DNA of 17,543 nt from DATBHZ01 sp036557185 (lineage in GTDB: Bacteria; Actinomycetota; Acidimicrobiia; IMCC26256; JAENVU01): assembly GCA_036557185.1 (NCBI GenBank), contig DATBHZ010000143.1, positions 1 to 17,543 on the forward strand. The letters run 5' to 3'. The number at the start of each line of letters is the position of its first letter. Position 1 is the stretch's first letter. The position numbers were made by a program, and so were the translations under genes. Shown one piece after another: positions 1-5,802 of the stretch. Under the pieces are notes generated by a model. The model ran no database searches and was not told where the DNA came from. It worked only from the letters and a program-made list of their open reading frames with translations.

Positions 1-107
1 TCCTCGACCAGCTGATCCGTGTACTCGTGATCCTCCGCGAACCAACGCGACTTCCAGTCCGTGGTCACGCCGAGACGAAAGCCGTAGGGGTTGACCTTCT
101 GACCCAT
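1..107 (-). CDS. rpsC: 30S ribosomal protein S3, N-terminal fragment (cut by window edge)
   Basis: Only the first 35 or so residues of S3 lie in the window. They begin MGQKVNPYGFRLG, the strongly conserved S3 N-terminus, and continue into a DWKSRWFA segment typical of the family. S3 is a small-subunit head protein at the mRNA entry site. The ATG (positions 107-105) shares its A with the TAA stop of rplV (TAATG), so the gene is translationally coupled to L22. This is the normal S10-operon order (rplV-rpsC). The rest of the gene lies beyond the left edge. Confidence 0.96.
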   Translation of the reverse strand, partial: MGQKVNPYGFRLGVTTDWKSRWFAEDHEYTDQLVE

Positions 108-736
108 TACTCGGACTCCTCGTCGTCGCTGTCGTCCACCTCTTCGTCGGAGGCCTCGGCGTCGTCCGTCGCTTCCGCCTCGGTCTCCTCCGTGCCCTCG
201 AGGGTCTCCTCGGCCTCGGCCTCGTCGACCGCCTCGGTGACGTCCTCCGCGACCTCGTCCTGCTCGTCGCCGTGGTCGTGGGCCTCCTCCGTGGCGGTCG
301 ACGCCGCGACACGGCGGCGACGTGTGAGACGGCGACGGCGCTCGGCCGCGGCGCCGGTACCCGACGCGGCCTCGCGGGCGGCGCGATCGCGGAGACGCTC
401 GTCGGAATAGCGCTCGACGACGATCGTCACGTGGCTGCTGCGCTTGCGGATGCGCGTGCCGCGACCACGCGCACGCGGCCGGTAGCGCTTGCCGATCGGC
501 GCCTCGTCGGCCCACGCCGACGATACGTACAGCTCGTCGGGCGGAAGATGGTCGTTCTGCTCCGCGTTCGCCACGGCGGAGTCGAGCAGCTTGCCGACCT
601 CGAAGGCGGCTCCGCGTTCGCAGAACCTCAACACCTCGCGCGCCTCGACGACGTCGAGGCCGCGAATGAGCCCGAGCACCTGCCGCACCTTGGTGGGTGC
701 GATGCCGCTGTGGCGAAGCGTCGCGCGGGTGGGCAT
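107..736 (-). CDS. rplV: 50S ribosomal protein L22 with long acidic C-terminal tail
   Basis: L22 lines the peptide exit tunnel and binds all domains of 23S rRNA. Residues 1-110 match the family: TLRHSGIAPTKVRQVLGLIRG near the N-terminus, an AVANAEQND helix near 54-62, and the basic tunnel hairpin around residues 80-101 ending in SSHVTIVVER. The protein has 209 residues against about 110-130 for most L22. The extra 99 residues are an Arg patch (RRRRLTRRRR, about 133-142) followed by a tail in which 33 of the last 60 residues are Asp or Glu. The start ATG overlaps the rpsS stop by one base (TGATG). The tail stays in frame up to the rpsC overlap, so it is not an artefact of a missed stop. Identity is certain; the role of the tail is unknown. 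Confidence 0.96.
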   Translation of the reverse strand: MPTRATLRHSGIAPTKVRQVLGLIRGLDVVEAREVLRFCERGAAFEVGKLLDSAVANAEQNDHLPPDELYVSSAWADEAPIGKRYRPRARGRGTRIRKRSSHVTIVVERYSDERLRDRAAREAASGTGAAAERRRRLTRRRRVAASTATEEAHDHGDEQDEVAEDVTEAVDEAEAEETLEGTEETEAEATDDAEASDEEVDDSDDEESE

Positions 737-1014
737 CAGCGGCGCCCCTGTCGTTCCTGGCCGGCGTGGTACCGGAAGGTGCGCGTCGGCGCGAACTCGC
801 CGAGCTTGTGGCCCACCATCGCCTCGGTGACGTAGACGGGCACGTGCTTGCGGCCGTCGTGGACGGCGAGCGTGTGCCCGACCATGTCGGGCGTGAGCGT
901 CGAGCGTCGGGACCAGGTCTTGATGACCTTGCGGTCCCCGGACTCGTTCATCTGCTCCACCTTCACGCGAAGGTGCTCGTCGACGAACGGTCCCTTCTTC
1001 AAGCTACGCGGCAT
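736..1014 (-). CDS. rpsS: 30S ribosomal protein S19
   Basis: S19 is a small-subunit head protein that pairs with S13 near the A-site finger bridge. The ATG at 1014 is chosen because the protein then starts MPRSLKKGPFVDEHL, the canonical S19 N-terminus, giving 92 residues, the usual length. The family motifs KVIKTWSRRSTLTPDMVGHT and HVPVYVTEAMVGHKLGEFAPTRTF are present. The frame stays open upstream to 1221, but that stretch is antisense-like overlap with rplB. The gap to rplB is 5 nt, and the stop overlaps the rplV start by one base. Confidence 0.97.
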   Translation of the reverse strand: MPRSLKKGPFVDEHLRVKVEQMNESGDRKVIKTWSRRSTLTPDMVGHTLAVHDGRKHVPVYVTEAMVGHKLGEFAPTRTFRYHAGQERQGRR

Positions 1015-1019
1015 GACGA

Positions 1020-1856
1020 TTACCTCCGGCTCCCGCGCCCGCGACGGCGGCGGATGACCAACGGGTCCGACTGCTTGCCCTTCTTGCGTGTCCGGCCTTC
1101 GGGCTTGCCCCACGGCGAGACGGGGTGACGGCCGCCCGAGCTCTTGCCCTCGCCACCACCGAGCGGGTGGTCGACGGGGTTCATCGCGACGCCGCGCACG
1201 TGCGGGCGCTTGCCCTTCCAACGGTTGCGTCCGGCCTTGCCGACCGACACGAGCGAGGCCTCGGAGTTGCCGACGGCGCCGACCGTCGCTCGACAGTCGA
1301 TCGAGACGCGGCGCATCTCGGTCGAGGGAAGACGCAAGGTCGCGAACTGCCCCTCCTTGGCGACGAGTTGGATCGCTGCCCCTGCACCTCGACCCATCTT
1401 CCCGCCGGCGCCCGGCTTGAGCTCGACATTGTGCACGACCGTCCCGACCGGGATGTAGCGCAGCGCCATGGCGTTGCCCGCGCGGATCTCGGCGCCGTGC
1501 CCGCTCTGGAGCATGTCGCCGACGTTGACGCCCGCCGGAGCGAGGATGTAGCGCTTCTCACCGTCGCGGTAGTGCAGCAGCGCGATGCGCGCGTTGCGGT
1601 TTGGGTCGTACTCGATCGCTGCGACCTTGGCGGGCACGCCGTCCTTGTTGCGGCGGAAGTCGATGACCCGGTACTGACGCTTGTGACCGCCGCCGCGGTG
1701 ACGCGACGTGGTGCGGCCGTGCGCGTTGCGTCCGCCCGTGCGCGGCTTCGGCTTCAGCAGTGACTTCTCCGGCGTGTCCTTCGTGATCTCCGAGAAGTCG
1801 GAGGAGGACTGGAATCGGCGGCCGGGCGAAGTCGGCTTGCGCTTGCGGACAGGCAT
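1020..1856 (-). CDS. rplB: 50S ribosomal protein L2
   Basis: L2 is a primary 23S rRNA binder needed for subunit joining and peptidyl-transferase function. The start at 1856 gives MPVRKRKPTSPGRRF and 278 residues, the normal size. Recognisable blocks are GGRNAHGRTTSRHRGGGHKRQYR (about 42-64), the SH3-like domain with YILAP and GDMLQSG, and the C-terminal GVAMNPVDHPLGGGEG loop with its conserved His near the peptidyl-transferase centre. The end, RKKGKQSDPLVIRRRR, is typical. It sits 2 nt after rplW and 5 nt before rpsS. Nothing is unusual. Confidence 0.98.
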   Translation of the reverse strand: MPVRKRKPTSPGRRFQSSSDFSEITKDTPEKSLLKPKPRTGGRNAHGRTTSRHRGGGHKRQYRVIDFRRNKDGVPAKVAAIEYDPNRNARIALLHYRDGEKRYILAPAGVNVGDMLQSGHGAEIRAGNAMALRYIPVGTVVHNVELKPGAGGKMGRGAGAAIQLVAKEGQFATLRLPSTEMRRVSIDCRATVGAVGNSEASLVSVGKAGRNRWKGKRPHVRGVAMNPVDHPLGGGEGKSSGGRHPVSPWGKPEGRTRKKGKQSDPLVIRRRRGRGSRR

Positions 1857-1858
1857 CG

Positions 1859-2152
1859 TCAGCTCCCGAAGATCTCGATCTTGTCGCCGGCGGCCAGCGA
1901 GACGACGGCCCGCTTCTGGCTCGAGCGCTTCGCCCAGGAGCCCGTGCGCCGGTTGCGGATCCGCTTGCCGTGGCGGTTGAGCGTGTTCACGTTGATGACG
2001 GTGACCCCGAAGATCTCCTCGACGGCGTGCTTGATCTGGATCTTGTTGGCGCCGGGCGCGACCTCGAACGTGTAGACGTTGTTGTCGTAGGCCGCGTAGG
2101 ACTTCTCCGAGACGACCGGGCGCAGGATCACGTCGCGAGGGTCGGTGCTCAT
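1859..2152 (-). CDS. rplW: 50S ribosomal protein L23
   Basis: L23 sits at the exit of the peptide tunnel and is the docking site for trigger factor and SRP. The product has 97 residues, the family norm, with the conserved start DVILRPVVSEKS, the core YTFEVAPGANKIQIKHAVEEIFGV, and the rRNA-binding NTLNRHGKRIRN segment. The ATG overlaps the rplD stop by four bases (ATGA), indicating translational coupling. rplB follows after 2 nt. Confidence 0.97.
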   Translation of the reverse strand: MSTDPRDVILRPVVSEKSYAAYDNNVYTFEVAPGANKIQIKHAVEEIFGVTVINVNTLNRHGKRIRNRRTGSWAKRSSQKRAVVSLAAGDKIEIFGS

Positions 2153-2973
2153 TCGGCAGCCTCCTCCTCGGTCTTGGCAACCTTGGTCGCGGCCGCAGGC
2201 TTTGTCGTGCCAGCAGCCTTTGTCGTGCCAGCAGCCTTCGCCGCGGCACCAGCCTTGGTCGTGCGGCTCGCGCGCTTCGGGCTGCTCTTGGCGCTCTCGC
2301 CATCGTCGCCGGCCTCGGCGCCGTCGTCCGTGTGCAGCCGCGCGATCGTGACCTCCAGCGTCCCCTTGGTGAACACCAGCCAGTCGTTCACGAGCACGTC
2401 GTATGCGTTCAGCTCGTCGGGAAGGATGAGCTGGACACGTTCACCGAGATTGCGGAAGGACTTCCACGCGATGTCCTCGGTGCGATCGAGGACGATCAGC
2501 ACCCGCGGTGCCCGCTCGCCCTCGGGACGCAGCTGCAGCGCCTCGAGGCTCGCGATCGCATCTTTGGTGCGTGGCGCCTCGAAGTCCCAGCTGTCGATGA
2601 CCATGATCTTCTCGTCGGCCGCACGATCTGACAGCGCTCCCAGTAGCGCGAGGCGCACCATCTTCTTGGGGGTGCGCTGCTTGTAGCTGCGCGGCTTGGG
2701 GCCGTGGGCGATGCCGCCACCGCGCCAGTGCGGCGCGCGGATGGAGCCCTGGCGCGCGCGGCCCGTCCCCTTCTGCCGCCACGGCTTCGCACCGCCACCG
2801 GCGACCTCTGCCCGCGTCTTGGTGCTGTGCGTGCCCGAGCGGGCAGCGGCGAGCTGCGCTGTGACCACCTGGTGCATCACCGCCGTGTTCGGCTCCACAC
2901 CGAAGACCTCTGCCGGGAGCTGCACGGTCCCTGCGGCCTTGCCGTCGGGCTTCTTCGCCTTCACGGAAGTCAT
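2149..2973 (-). CDS. rplD: 50S ribosomal protein L4 with low-complexity C-terminal extension
   Basis: L4 contributes to the tunnel constriction and in many bacteria regulates its own operon. Residues 55-105 contain the tunnel loop (GGGAKPWRQKGTGRARQGS... followed by GPKPRSYKQRTPKK), and the globular domain continues to ARLH near 214. An ordinary L4 of about 205-215 residues would end there. This one runs on to 274 with a Lys/Ala/Thr-rich tail (SPKRASRTTKAGAAAKAAGTT...) closing in TEEEAAE. The tail includes a perfect 18-bp tandem duplication encoding AAGTTK twice. An AGGAG Shine-Dalgarno sequence precedes the ATG at 2973. It is separated from rplC by 85 nt holding a hairpin repeat. Confidence 0.97.
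   Translation of the reverse strand: MTSVKAKKPDGKAAGTVQLPAEVFGVEPNTAVMHQVVTAQLAAARSGTHSTKTRAEVAGGGAKPWRQKGTGRARQGSIRAPHWRGGGIAHGPKPRSYKQRTPKKMVRLALLGALSDRAADEKIMVIDSWDFEAPRTKDAIASLEALQLRPEGERAPRVLIVLDRTEDIAWKSFRNLGERVQLILPDELNAYDVLVNDWLVFTKGTLEVTIARLHTDDGAEAGDDGESAKSSPKRASRTTKAGAAAKAAGTTKAAGTTKPAAATKVAKTEEEAAE
2201..2236. repeat. 18-bp perfect tandem duplication inside rplD
   Basis: The 18-mer TTTGTCGTGCCAGCAGCC occurs at 2201-2218 and again, base for base, at 2219-2236. On the coding strand it encodes two copies of the six-residue unit AAGTTK within the low-complexity tail of L4. The exact identity suggests a recent slippage duplication. Confidence 0.95.
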
Positions 2974-3016
2974 CTTTCCCGCTCCTGGCGGCTGCGCCGT
3001 CGGGCCGCTCGGGCCA

Positions 3017-3058
3017 CGCTCGCTGCCGGCCGGGATACCCGGCCGCGTCGAGGCTCGC
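3017..3058. repeat. Hairpin repeat, copy A (rplC-rplD spacer)
   Basis: The spacer holds a perfect 8-bp hairpin, CGGCCGGG (3027-3034), loop ATA, CCCGGCCG (3038-3045). It is preceded by CGCTCGCTGC (3017-3026) and followed by a GCTCGCT that reaches the rplC stop codon. The same arrangement recurs at 7365-7406 in the tuf-fusA spacer: identical 10-mer, five variable bases, then identical GGGATACCC, with the stem conserved despite changed bases. It behaves like a small dispersed palindromic element. There is no T-tract, so it is not an obvious terminator. Confidence 0.7.
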
Positions 3059-3709
3059 TCATGCCTTGGCTCCGAGTGACTTGACGGCGTTGCGGATGAA
3101 GATCAGTGAGCCGCGAGGACCGGGCACCGAACCGCGCACGAGGATCAGGTTGCGCTCGGCGTCGCCTTCGACGATCTCGAGGTTGAGCGTCGTGGTCTTG
3201 GCCGCGCCTGTCTGACCCGCCATGCGCATCCCCTTGAAGACACGCGCCGGTGTTGCGCAGGCGCCGATCGAGCCGGGAGCCCGGTGCTTCTTGTGGTTCC
3301 CGTGCGAGGCACCCTGACCCTTGAAGTTGTGCCGCTTCATCGCGCCGGTGAAGCCCTTGCCCTTCGAGATCCCGGTCACGTCGACGCGGTCGCCCGCCTC
3401 GAACACGTCGGCCTTCACGACCTGGCCGACCTCGAAGTTGGAGAGGTCCTCGACGCGCAGCTCGACGAGGTTCTTCGTCGCGGGGGCGTCGACCTTCTTG
3501 AGATGGCCGAGCTCGGGCTTCGTCAGACGGCGGTCCTTCGTCTCGCCGAACGCGAGCTGCACCGCGGAGTACCCGTCGCGCTCGGGCGTCTTGAGCTGCA
3601 CGACGCGGCAGGGTCCCGCCTCGATGACGGTGACGGGCACCACTCGGTTCTGCGCATCCCAGACCTGGGTCATGCCGACCTTTCGTCCCAGGATTCCCTT
3701 GGAAGCCAT
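3059..3709 (-). CDS. rplC: 50S ribosomal protein L3
   Basis: L3 is an early-assembly 23S rRNA binder that reaches the peptidyl-transferase centre. The start at 3709 gives MASKGILGRKVGMTQVWD, the canonical N-terminus, and 216 residues, a normal length. The beta-barrel is followed by the characteristic loop GKGFTGAMKRHNFKGQGASHGNH and then PGSIGACATPARVFKGMRMAGQTG. The frame remains open upstream to 4033, but that would run through the promoter and leader, so it is not used. In most bacteria rpsJ lies directly upstream; here rplC is the first gene of its transcript, with its own promoter and a leader of about 210 nt. Confidence 0.97.
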   Translation of the reverse strand: MASKGILGRKVGMTQVWDAQNRVVPVTVIEAGPCRVVQLKTPERDGYSAVQLAFGETKDRRLTKPELGHLKKVDAPATKNLVELRVEDLSNFEVGQVVKADVFEAGDRVDVTGISKGKGFTGAMKRHNFKGQGASHGNHKKHRAPGSIGACATPARVFKGMRMAGQTGAAKTTTLNLEIVEGDAERNLILVRGSVPGPRGSLIFIRNAVKSLGAKA

Positions 3710-3920
3710 CGTTCTCTCTGTCGTCGGCGCGTGGTGGCGCGGCGGCTGCTGCGAAACTCGGGTGTCTTCGGTGTGAGGGGTGGGGGCCCTCACGCGAACG
3801 CTCCACCGGAACCCGGTCCCGGCGGAGCGCATCTCGGTTGTGCCGTGCGGTTCCCCGACGAGTGGCGCCGTAGGCCTGCACGGACGTCGATTTGATGCTC
3901 GGAGGGATGCCCCCGAGAGC
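3710..3920 (-). promoter_or_regulatory. Structured 5' leader of the rplC operon
   Basis: From the predicted start site near 3920 to the rplC ATG there are about 210 nt with no convincing gene, but with three hairpins on the minus strand. H1 (3898-3917) is an 8-bp stem right at the 5' end. H2 (3799-3829) is an 11-bp stem. H3 (3773-3793) is a 7-bp stem, GTGAGGG pairing with CCCTCAC. H1 and H2 each contain one position that is an A/C mismatch when read on the plus strand but a G-U pair in minus-strand RNA, which supports folding in the operon transcript. A leader of this kind could mediate ribosomal-protein feedback; I do not recognise it as a named leader family. Confidence 0.5.
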
Positions 3921-3926
3921 CCAAGA

Positions 3927-3956
3927 ACTCTAGACGAATGGGCCTTCTGTCGTCCA
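3927..3956 (-). promoter_or_regulatory. Predicted promoter of the rplC (S10-type) operon
   Basis: On the minus strand a -35-like TGGACG (3956-3951) and a -10 TAGAGT (3932-3927) are separated by 18 bp, fitting a housekeeping-type promoter. Transcription would begin near 3920. It points at rplC and lies directly beside the palindrome at 3968-3987. This promoter explains how rplC onward is expressed although the island separates it from rpsJ. Confidence 0.55.
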
Positions 3957-3967
3957 GGCGAGGAGGT

Positions 3968-3987
3968 TGTTATCGGATCCGATAACA
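3968..3987. promoter_or_regulatory. Perfect 20-bp palindrome, candidate operator
   Basis: TGTTATCGGATCCGATAACA is identical to its reverse complement over all 20 bases. It starts 12 bp beyond the -35 of the rplC promoter and overlaps the -10 (TAACAT, 3983-3988) of the divergent XRE gene. A long AT-flanked palindrome just before a gene for an XRE-type DNA-binding protein is the usual layout of an autoregulatory operator. Binding by that protein is an inference. Confidence 0.65.
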
Positions 3988-3995
3988 TCGTGCCA
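3983..3995 (+). promoter_or_regulatory. Predicted leaderless promoter of the XRE gene
   Basis: TAACAT at 3983-3988 is followed by six bases and then the ATG at 3995. A transcript starting 6-7 nt after the -10 would begin on the A of that ATG. No Shine-Dalgarno sequence precedes the ATG. TANNNT-N6-ATG is the common leaderless arrangement of actinobacteria. No good -35 is visible. Confidence 0.5.
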
Positions 3996-4306
3996 TGAGC
4001 ACAGCACCGATGCTCATCCGTGAGGGTCGACACCGCGCAGGGATCACACAGGCCGAGCTCGCTCGCCGTGCACAGCTCCCGCGCTCTGCGATCAACGCCT
4101 ACGAGCGCGGCACGCGTGACCCGGGCTCGCGGACGCTCGATCGCATCCTGCGCGCCATGGGGTGCCAGCTGACGCTCGCGCCAACGGTCCGCGTCCTCGA
4201 TGACGAGCGTGCCTCTCGAATCCTCGGTGACGTGCTCGAGCTCGCCGAAGCACTCCCCCGACGCCGTCGAGGGCAGCTCCGGTATCCGCGGTTACCCGCA
4301 GCATGA
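3995..4306 (+). CDS. XRE-family helix-turn-helix protein, putative antitoxin/autoregulator
   Basis: A 103-residue protein with a Cro/C1-type helix-turn-helix at about residues 8-62. Helices 2 and 3 fall in TQAELARRAQLPRSAINAYERG (18-39), followed by the typical TLDRILRAMGCQLTL. The tail (DERASRILGDVLELAEALPRRRRGQLRYP) is a short helix and a basic patch of unknown role. The start at 3995 is chosen for its leaderless promoter and because it precedes the HTH by a normal distance. The stop overlaps the start of the nucleotidyltransferase-fold gene (ATGA), so the two are co-expressed. A small HTH gene first, the enzyme second and a palindromic operator in front resemble a type II or type IV toxin-antitoxin operon. 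A plain transcriptional regulator remains possible. Confidence 0.8.
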   Translation: MSTAPMLIREGRHRAGITQAELARRAQLPRSAINAYERGTRDPGSRTLDRILRAMGCQLTLAPTVRVLDDERASRILGDVLELAEALPRRRRGQLRYPRLPAA

Positions 4307-4923
4307 CGCTCACCGAGAAGCTCCACGCGCTCCACCGGTCGCTCGGCTCCGTGCCGCACGCGTTCGGCGGCGCGATCGCACTCGCGTATTACACGGAGGA
4401 GCCGCGTGCGACGCGCGATCTCGACGTCAACGTCTTCGTCGACGCCTCGGAGGCGCGGAGGGTGCTCGAGCTACTGCCGCCCGGCGTGCATTGGAACAAG
4501 CGCGATGTCGCTGCGATCGAGCGCGGCGGCCAGGTTCGCCTGTGGTGGGACGACGTCCCGGTCGACCTCTTCTTCTCGAACGTCCCCTTCCACGAGGTCA
4601 CGCGGCACCACGTACGAACGGTCGAGTTCGACGGAGAGGCGATCCCGATCCTCGGCGGAGAAGAGCTCGCGGTCTACAAGGCGGCATTCTCACGACCCAA
4701 GGACTGGGTCGACATCAAGCAGATGCTCGACGCACAGACCATCGATCCCGTGCGCGTCTCGGCGACCCTGACCCGGCTGCTCGGACCGGCTCATGCCTCG
4801 ACCACGAGGTTCCTCGAGCTCGCGGCAGCGGAGCCGGAGACCGCGTCGGAGATGGACCCCGGCGCGCTCACCTTCCGCGACGTCATCGGAGAGGCACACC
4901 GCGACCGTCGGCCCCAACGGTGA
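4303..4923 (+). CDS. Nucleotidyltransferase-fold protein (AbiEii / DUF6036-like), putative toxin
   Basis: A 206-residue protein with the minimal nucleotidyltransferase pattern: FGGAIALAYY at about 21-30 (the hGG turn), then TRDLDVNVFV with Asp39 and Asp41 as the metal-binding pair, and Asp88 in VDLFFS as the likely third carboxylate. The later ILGGEELAVYKAAFSRPKDWVDIKQML block (about 117-142), with Lys126 and KDWVDI, is characteristic of the AbiEii/DUF1814 and DUF6036 group. Relatives in that group include toxins that transfer nucleotides to tRNA or other targets. All predicted catalytic residues are present, so it looks intact. It overlaps the upstream XRE gene by four bases. The family-level call is from motif memory, and toxicity is inferred from the pairing. 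Confidence 0.72.
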   Translation: MTLTEKLHALHRSLGSVPHAFGGAIALAYYTEEPRATRDLDVNVFVDASEARRVLELLPPGVHWNKRDVAAIERGGQVRLWWDDVPVDLFFSNVPFHEVTRHHVRTVEFDGEAIPILGGEELAVYKAAFSRPKDWVDIKQMLDAQTIDPVRVSATLTRLLGPAHASTTRFLELAAAEPETASEMDPGALTFRDVIGEAHRDRRPQR

Positions 4924-5036
4924 GGCCGACGATCGCGTCACGTCGGGGTGCTCTGAGCCCACCATGTTGTCTGTACAGCCCCGAGGGCACCGCACTACCG
5001 TTGCCTCCCCGTCGCACGGTAGGGAGGGGGCGAACC
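4924..5036 (+). promoter_or_regulatory. Spacer with overlapping hairpins masking the sulfotransferase ribosome-binding site
   Basis: This spacer ends in a very strong Shine-Dalgarno tract, GGGAGGGGG (5022-5030). CTACCGT (4995-5001) can pair with ACGGTAG (5016-5022). CCTCCC in its loop (5004-5009) is complementary to GGGAGG (5022-5027), the Shine-Dalgarno sequence itself. The two pairings are either alternatives or, together, a pseudoknot. No convincing promoter was found in the spacer. Confidence 0.4.
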
Positions 5037-5789
5037 GTGATCGTGAGCGACAAGTACCGGTTCGTGCTGGTGCAGGTCCCCCAGACCGGTTCCACCTCGC
5101 TCGGGCGCCATCTCGTCGACGTCGCGGAGGGCCGGAACGTTCTCCTGAAGCACTCGACGCTCGACGAGGCCCACTGGCTCCTCGGCGACCAGATCCGCGG
5201 CTACAGGGTCGTCGCGTCCGTCCGCAATCCGGTCGATCAGCTCGTGTCGTCGTTCTACAAGCTGCGCGAGGACAGACACCACCTGAAGGACCGCGGGTTC
5301 CCAGGGGTCAACCAGTCCGCGCGCGAACGCCTCGAGTGGGCGAGCGCTCCGGAACGGACGCTGGATGAGTACGTGCTCACCTTCATTCGACGAGTACACG
5401 CGCCGGTTTGGGTCCGTTGCATGCGCAGGGCGGACATCATGCTCGGCTTCGAATCATTGCAGGAAGATACCGACCGAATGTTCGAGGAGTTGAGCATCCC
5501 GAGGTGCGGAGACATGCCGTTCGTCAATCCGACACGCCGCACGGGTGAGAGCACCTTCGGACCGGCTGCCGCATCGCATCTCGCAGACCTGTACGGGCCG
5601 TTCATGAGCGAATGGGGATACGCCAGGCCTTCCGGCGCGTCCGAGCCGAGCGCGCCAGGGCGCGCTTACCGCAAGGTCCAGTACGAGGTGGCGATCCGCG
5701 CGAAGGTCCTCAGGCGCCGTCGGAAGCTCCCCCGCCTGCGGGAAGCAGTCGCCGAGTTCGACGCCAAACGAGCCGCCGCGAAGCCCTGA
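5037..5789 (+). CDS. Sulfotransferase-family protein
   Basis: A predicted cytoplasmic PAPS-dependent sulfotransferase of 250 residues. The 5'-phosphosulfate loop is VPQTGSTSLGRHL (about 14-26), and the 3'-phosphate site is VVASVRNPVDQLVSSFY (about 58-74), with Arg63 and Ser71 as the likely PAPS contacts. The remaining domain includes a helical DEYVLTFIRRVH segment and a GFESL-DTDRMFEEL segment typical of the fold. The C-terminus is basic (RRRRKLPRLREAV). The GTG at 5037 is chosen because it lies 9 nt from the GGAGG Shine-Dalgarno sequence; the frame is open further upstream but overlaps the nucleotidyltransferase gene and has no similarity there. The acceptor is unknown. It ends 13 bp from the convergent rpsJ stop. 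Confidence 0.8.
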   Translation: MIVSDKYRFVLVQVPQTGSTSLGRHLVDVAEGRNVLLKHSTLDEAHWLLGDQIRGYRVVASVRNPVDQLVSSFYKLREDRHHLKDRGFPGVNQSARERLEWASAPERTLDEYVLTFIRRVHAPVWVRCMRRADIMLGFESLQEDTDRMFEELSIPRCGDMPFVNPTRRTGESTFGPAAASHLADLYGPFMSEWGYARPSGASEPSAPGRAYRKVQYEVAIRAKVLRRRRKLPRLREAVAEFDAKRAAAKP

Positions 5790-5802
5790 GGGCAACGGGC
5801 CG

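Noticed and set aside
3710..4033. N-terminal extension of rplC or an extra small gene in its leader
   Set aside because: The frame is open, but it would cross the predicted promoter, the palindrome and the XRE start, and the residues resemble nothing. The L3 N-terminus at 3709 is canonical.
4303..4923. Calling the nucleotidyltransferase a MenA/AbiEii toxin by name
   Set aside because: Motifs support the fold but not a specific subfamily, and its partner is an XRE protein rather than the winged-helix AbiEi antitoxin, so only a family-level call is made.
4200..5036. A longer sulfotransferase starting upstream at 4200
   Set aside because: The added part overlaps the XRE and nucleotidyltransferase genes out of frame and is Arg-rich shadow sequence; the strong Shine-Dalgarno sequence places the start at 5037.
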